A stretch of 9,210 bases of DNA from Sphingobium sp. (lineage in GTDB: Bacteria; Pseudomonadota; Alphaproteobacteria; Sphingomonadales; Sphingomonadaceae): NCBI GenBank assembly GCA_020051025.1, contig JAGVJS010000315.1, positions 1 to 9,210 on the forward strand, read 5' to 3'. Position 1 is the first letter of the stretch; the number at the start of each line of letters is the position of its first letter. The notes under the pieces are model-generated. The model worked only from the letters and a program-made list of their open reading frames with translations. It searched no databases and was not told the origin of the DNA. Made by a program: the position numbers and the translations under genes. Positions 6,312-9,210 of this stretch are shown here, piece by piece.

Positions 6312-7463
6312 ATGGACAGGCTGATCTTCGACAGCGAACATGCAATGTTCCGCGACACCGTACGCCATTTCATGCAAACCAAGGTGGCGCCCCATGCTGA
6401 AGGCTGGCGACGGCAAGGCATGGTCGACCGCGACCTATATCGTCAGGCCGGCGATGCCGGGCTGCTGTGCCTCTGGGCAGACGCGGAGGTGGGCGGCGCG
6501 GGGATAGCCGACCTGCGCTTCGACCAAATCATTATCGAAGAAAATATTCGCCACGGCGAAACCGGCTTCTACATCCATCTGCATAGCAATCTCGTCGCGC
6601 CCTATATTGACCGCCTCGGGTCGCCAACACTGCGCCAGCGGCTAATGCCCGGCATCGTGGCGGGCGACACGATATTGGCCATAGCCATGACCGAACCGGG
6701 CGGCGGCAGCGACCTGCGCGCGGTGCAGACACGCGCCGTCCGGGATGGCGAGGGATGGCGCGTGTCCGGCACAAAAACCTACATATCCAACGGAATATTG
6801 AGCGACGCGATTGTCGTCGTGGCGCGATGCAGCGATCTGCCGGGCGAACCCATCGGACTCTTCCTGGTCGAACGGGGCATGGCCGGCCTTTCGCGTGGCC
6901 AGCCGCTCCGAAAAATGGGTCTCGCGTCGCAGGACACCGCCGAAATCATGCTGGACGACGTCCATGTGCCGGCCGATAATCTGCTGGGCGATCCCGCCGC
7001 CGGGTTCGGCAATCTGATGCAGTTTCTCGCTACCGAAAGGCTGATCGCCGCGATCGCCAGCATCGCCGCCGCGCAGGTCGCAATCGACCTGACGCTCGAT
7101 TTCGTCCGGCATCGCCGCGCCTTCGGTCAGGCGATCGGGCAGTTTCAGCACAACCGCTTCCGCCTCGCGGCCCTGCGCGCGCAGATCGACGCGGTGCAGA
7201 TCATGGTCGATCAGCTGATGCTGCGCGCCAACGCCGGATCGCTGGAGGGCGGCGATGCAGCCTCGGCAAAGCTGCTTGCCAGCGAAGTGGAAGGCCAGAT
7301 GGTCGACCTCGGCGTCCAGCTGCACGGTGGCGCCGGCTATATGGACGAATATCGGATCAGCCGCCTTTACACCGATGCGCGGATCAGCCGCATCTTTGCG
7401 GGCAGCAACGAAATCATGCTGGAACTCATCGCCCGCAGCATGGATCCGAACGGCCGGACCTGA
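6312..7463 (+). CDS. Acyl-CoA dehydrogenase, long-chain/isovaleryl active-site type
   Basis: A 383-residue FAD flavoenzyme that would introduce a C2-C3 double bond into an acyl-CoA and pass electrons to electron-transfer flavoprotein. Family signatures seen: 'AMTEPGGGSDL' (about 125-135), 'WRVSGTKTYISNG' (about 151-163), 'KMGLASQDTAEIMLDDVHVP', 'RRAFGQAIGQFQ', 'QLHGGAGY' (336-343) and 'RISRIFAGSNEIMLELIAR'. The position of the medium-chain catalytic Glu is Ala here (A363 in FAGSNE), while a Glu occurs in 'ATERLIAA' (E242, codon 7035-7037), the location used by long-chain and isovaleryl-CoA dehydrogenases. So the enzyme should be active with an LCAD/IVD-type base, which suggests long or branched acyl chains. 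Start 6312 is preferred: it gives the usual 'MDRLIFDSEHAMFRDTV' beginning, with GGGGGGA (6294-6300) 11 bases upstream. ATG 6300 is possible (387 residues) but abuts the G-run. It is cotranscribed with the ligase. Confidence 0.94.
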   Translation: MDRLIFDSEHAMFRDTVRHFMQTKVAPHAEGWRRQGMVDRDLYRQAGDAGLLCLWADAEVGGAGIADLRFDQIIIEENIRHGETGFYIHLHSNLVAPYIDRLGSPTLRQRLMPGIVAGDTILAIAMTEPGGGSDLRAVQTRAVRDGEGWRVSGTKTYISNGILSDAIVVVARCSDLPGEPIGLFLVERGMAGLSRGQPLRKMGLASQDTAEIMLDDVHVPADNLLGDPAAGFGNLMQFLATERLIAAIASIAAAQVAIDLTLDFVRHRRAFGQAIGQFQHNRFRLAALRAQIDAVQIMVDQLMLRANAGSLEGGDAASAKLLASEVEGQMVDLGVQLHGGAGYMDEYRISRLYTDARISRIFAGSNEIMLELIARSMDPNGRT

Positions 7464-7499
7464 CCATCCATCATGCGCAAAAAATGTAAAAAAGGATGC

Positions 7500-7516
7500 G
7501 GCTTTTCGCCAAAGCC
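7500..7516 (+). terminator. Possible weak terminator or leader hairpin after the dehydrogenase gene
   Basis: GGCTTT (7500-7505) pairs with AAAGCC (7511-7516) around a 5-base loop TCGCC. Only two T residues follow, so it is a poor intrinsic terminator. It could equally be a fold in the leader of AraC regulator 2, or leave the three plus-strand genes cotranscribed. Confidence 0.25.
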
Positions 7517-7572
7517 TTGGGTTCGCGCTTCCGGTATGACAGACTGACGACAAGACCGCAGAGCGGCCACAT

Positions 7573-7585
7573 GGAGAGATGGAAT
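7573..7585 (+). promoter_or_regulatory. Ribosome-binding site deciding the AraC regulator 2 start
   Basis: GGAGAG at 7573-7578 lies 7 bases ahead of ATG 7586. The upstream in-frame ATG codons at 7571 and 7496 have no comparable site, and the first lies across this one. Confidence 0.6.
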
Positions 7586-8485
7586 ATGGTCGCACCACGG
7601 ACACCAGGCTATGGCGAGCGCGCCCGATGGCATGGCGAAGCGATCATCGCCGATACGCTGAAGCGCGGCCCGGAAGTGAAGCTGGAATCCTCCGACGGTC
7701 GCTGGCGCTTCAGCCGCTGGCGCCAGTTCGTCGGTAGCTACGCCCTGCCCGCTCTGCCCGATCCGCTGTTTGTGGTGCAACTGGCCGGCAAGACCAATGT
7801 GCGCACGTGGGATCGCGACGGCTGGAGCGAAACGACGTCCTATCCCGGCGCTGCAACGATCGTGCCCGCAATGATGGGCACCCGCTGGCTGGTCGACGGC
7901 GAACTCGACGTCGTGACGCTCAGCGTCGACGCCGACGACCTGCGCTCGGCGTCGGTCCTGGATCAATTCTCCCGCATGCGCTTCGCCTTCAACGATCCGC
8001 TAGGCGCCGCGCTTGCCCGTCAGATACTGGCCGAACTCTACACGCCCTCCGATGGTCCCCGCGATCTTTATGTCTCTGCGCTGATCGACGCGCTCAAGGC
8101 GCATATGCTGCGCGGCCCGGTACAAGCCGCGGCGCAGGAATTTCCGACCTCCGCCTTTTCCGCCTACCGCATCCACCATATCATGAACGCCATTCGGGAA
8201 CGGCCGGAGGCGGAACATGGGCTGGAGGCGATGGCCGCGCAGATCGGCATCACCCCCTCGCACCTCTGCCGCGTGTTCAAGAAGGCGACCGGCGTCAGTC
8301 CGCACCAATATGTGTTGAAAACCCGGCTGGAACGGGCGCAGCAGATGCTCGGCCAGTCCGACGCATCGATGAACTATATCGCCGAATTTCTCGGCTTCGC
8401 CAGCCAGAGCAGCTTCAACCGCGCCTTTCGCAACATGACCGGTGAAACGCCGTCCAGCTACCGCAAGCGCCGGCTGGACGGATAA
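7586..8485 (+). CDS. AraC-family transcriptional regulator 2 (paralogue of regulator 1)
   Basis: A 299-residue AraC/XylS-type DNA-binding regulator. HTH1 lies about residues 212-233 ('MAAQIGIT' then 'HLCRVFKKATGVSPHQY') and HTH2 about 260-283 ('IAEFLGF', 'SQSSFNRAFR'), ending in 'GETPSSYRKRR'. The N-terminal about 185 residues are the presumed sensing domain. It aligns with AraC regulator 1 without a gap over 274 residues at about 70% identity by hand count. Blocks such as RWRQFVGSY, LVDGELDVVTLSV and CRVFKKATGVSPHQYV are the same or nearly so; the first HTH is better conserved than the second. ATG 7586 is chosen because GGAGAG (7573-7578) is 7 bases upstream. It sits 122 bp after the acyl-CoA dehydrogenase on the same strand and ends 10 bp from the converging quinone oxidoreductase. 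It probably controls one or both arms of the cluster; the effector is unknown. Confidence 0.93.
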   Translation: MVAPRTPGYGERARWHGEAIIADTLKRGPEVKLESSDGRWRFSRWRQFVGSYALPALPDPLFVVQLAGKTNVRTWDRDGWSETTSYPGAATIVPAMMGTRWLVDGELDVVTLSVDADDLRSASVLDQFSRMRFAFNDPLGAALARQILAELYTPSDGPRDLYVSALIDALKAHMLRGPVQAAAQEFPTSAFSAYRIHHIMNAIRERPEAEHGLEAMAAQIGITPSHLCRVFKKATGVSPHQYVLKTRLERAQQMLGQSDASMNYIAEFLGFASQSSFNRAFRNMTGETPSSYRKRRLDG

Positions 8486-8495
8486 GTCTCACTGC

Positions 8496-9210
8496 TCAGA
8501 CGACCAGCACGATCTTCCCGAAATGCTCGCCCGCATCCATCCGGGCATGCGCCTTGGCCGCATCCGCCAGCGCGAACCTCTGGTCCATAGCCGGGCGCAA
8601 CTTGCCCTCGCCGACGAAGCCCCAGACCGTCCGCATCAGTTCATCCGCCACCAGACTCTTGAAGCCCGCCGACCGCGCCCGCAGCGTCGATCCGGTCAGC
8701 GTCAGCCGCCTTTGCATGATCGCCGGGATGAAGATCTCCGCCTTCGCCCCGCCTAATGTCGCGATCGACACATGCCGGCCATCCTCGGCCAGACATTGCA
8801 GATTGCGCGGCACATAATCGCCGCCCACCATGTCCAGCACCGCCGCCACGCCCTGTCCGCCGGTGATCGCCTTCACCGCCTCGACATAATCCTGCGTCTT
8901 GTAATTGACCGCATGATCCGCGCCCCAATCCTTCGCCTGCGCGCACTTCTCATCCGACCCGCAGGTCACGATGATCGTCACATCAAACAGGTTGCACAGG
9001 CGGATCGCCATCGTCCCGATGCCGCTGGTGCCGCCATGGACCAGCACCGTGTCGCCCGCGACGACATAGGCGCGCTCGAACAAATTGGTCCACACGGTGA
9101 AGAGAGTCTCCGGCAAGGCCGCCGCCTCCGCCAGATCATAACCGTCCGGCACCGGCAGACACTGCCCCGCAGGCGCCACCGCATATTCGGCATAGCCGCC
9201 GCCCGCCAGC
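8496..9210 (-). CDS. NAD(P)H quinone oxidoreductase, PIG3-like zinc-free MDR family (5' end off the right edge)
   Basis: The last 237 residues are present; roughly 90 N-terminal residues lie beyond the window, judged from the usual family length of about 325-335. Members use NAD(P)H to reduce quinones or other alpha,beta-unsaturated carbonyls in the cytoplasm. Visible signatures: 'LAGGGYAEYAVAPAGQCLPV' at the start of the visible part, 'EAAALPETLFTVWTNLFERA', the nucleotide-binding loop 'VLVHGGTSGIGTMAIRL', and 'VLDMVGGDYVPRNLQCLA'. No zinc-binding cysteine cluster is visible in this part. The frame is open to the edge, so the GTG at 9179 is internal, not the start. The stop is 10 bp from that of AraC regulator 2, so the two are convergent and the gene belongs to a different transcript. 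It may be a neighbour unrelated to the cluster, although enoyl or enone reduction would fit. Confidence 0.9.
   Translation of the reverse strand, partial: LAGGGYAEYAVAPAGQCLPVPDGYDLAEAAALPETLFTVWTNLFERAYVVAGDTVLVHGGTSGIGTMAIRLCNLFDVTIIVTCGSDEKCAQAKDWGADHAVNYKTQDYVEAVKAITGGQGVAAVLDMVGGDYVPRNLQCLAEDGRHVSIATLGGAKAEIFIPAIMQRRLTLTGSTLRARSAGFKSLVADELMRTVWGFVGEGKLRPAMDQRFALADAAKAHARMDAGEHFGKIVLVV

Larger units (their letters stand above)
7464..7585 (+). promoter_or_regulatory. Short intergenic region ahead of AraC regulator 2
   Basis: This 122-bp gap is locally A-rich (GCAAAAAATG then TAAAAAAGG around 7476-7495), unlike the surrounding DNA, so it may contain a promoter for AraC regulator 2. TATGAC at 7535-7540 is a possible -10 hexamer, but no good -35 is seen at proper spacing. 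CCATCATGC at 7468-7476 also occurs at 4729-4737 ahead of the ligase. No small gene with a ribosome-binding site was found. Confidence 0.35.

Noticed and set aside
4998..6416. A 472-codon minus-strand open frame opposite the ligase
   Set aside because: It lies fully antisense to an enzyme with all its motifs intact, has a His/Arg/Gly-rich composition without a recognisable fold, and no ribosome-binding site was seen.
7496..7585. N-terminal extension of AraC regulator 2 to ATG 7496 or 7571
   Set aside because: The extra residues have no counterpart in regulator 1, and the only good ribosome-binding site (7573-7578) serves ATG 7586.
8486..8495. Bidirectional terminator between regulator 2 and the quinone oxidoreductase
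   Set aside because: Only 10 bp separate the stops and no GC-rich stem with a T-run is seen there.
1..9210. Mobile element, CRISPR array, tRNA or rRNA
   Set aside because: No transposase or integrase frame, no terminal inverted repeats with target duplication, no regularly spaced repeats and no RNA-gene signature were found. The inverted AraC pair is diverged coding paralogy, not insertion-sequence ends.

Overview
The window looks like chromosome from an alphaproteobacterium, most likely a sphingomonad (Sphingomonas, Sphingobium or Novosphingobium type). The DNA is GC-rich with strong third-position GC, and it encodes a TonB-dependent receptor of the kind these bacteria carry in large numbers, with a 'DIIVTAQRR' segment after the signal peptide. 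The placement is inferred from style and family content, because there is no rRNA or other phylogenetic marker here.

Layout. A 237-bp divergent intergenic region (4527-4763) splits a catabolic cluster into two arms. The leftward arm (minus strand) reads TonB-dependent receptor (4526-2292), cytochrome P450 (2274-1042), AraC-family regulator 1 (1034-150) and the first 51 codons of an aldehyde dehydrogenase (153 to beyond the left edge). The genes are 17 bp apart, 7 bp apart and overlapping by 4 bp, so this is almost certainly one operon. The rightward arm (plus strand) reads AMP-forming acyl-CoA ligase (4764-6293), acyl-CoA dehydrogenase (6312-7463) and, after a 122-bp gap, AraC-family regulator 2 (7586-8485). 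A PIG3-type quinone oxidoreductase enters from the right edge on the minus strand and ends 10 bp from regulator 2, tail to tail.

How the genes could work together (inference). The receptor would bring a hydrophobic substrate across the outer membrane. The P450 would hydroxylate it, probably at an unactivated or terminal carbon. The aldehyde dehydrogenase would contribute to oxidation to a carboxylic acid, the ligase would make the CoA thioester, and the acyl-CoA dehydrogenase would start beta-oxidation. An alcohol dehydrogenase and the P450 ferredoxin and reductase are not in the window. The substrate cannot be read from the sequence; alkyl side chains, terpenoids and steroid side chains all fit.

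The most distinctive feature is control. The two AraC proteins are about 70% identical by a hand count over 274 ungapped positions, lie in opposite orientation and bracket the cluster. The divergent region holds a perfect 12-bp palindrome, a direct repeat with 22-bp spacing as AraC-type dimers often use, and two inverted repeats just ahead of the ligase ribosome-binding site. No RNA genes, CRISPR arrays or mobile elements were seen.
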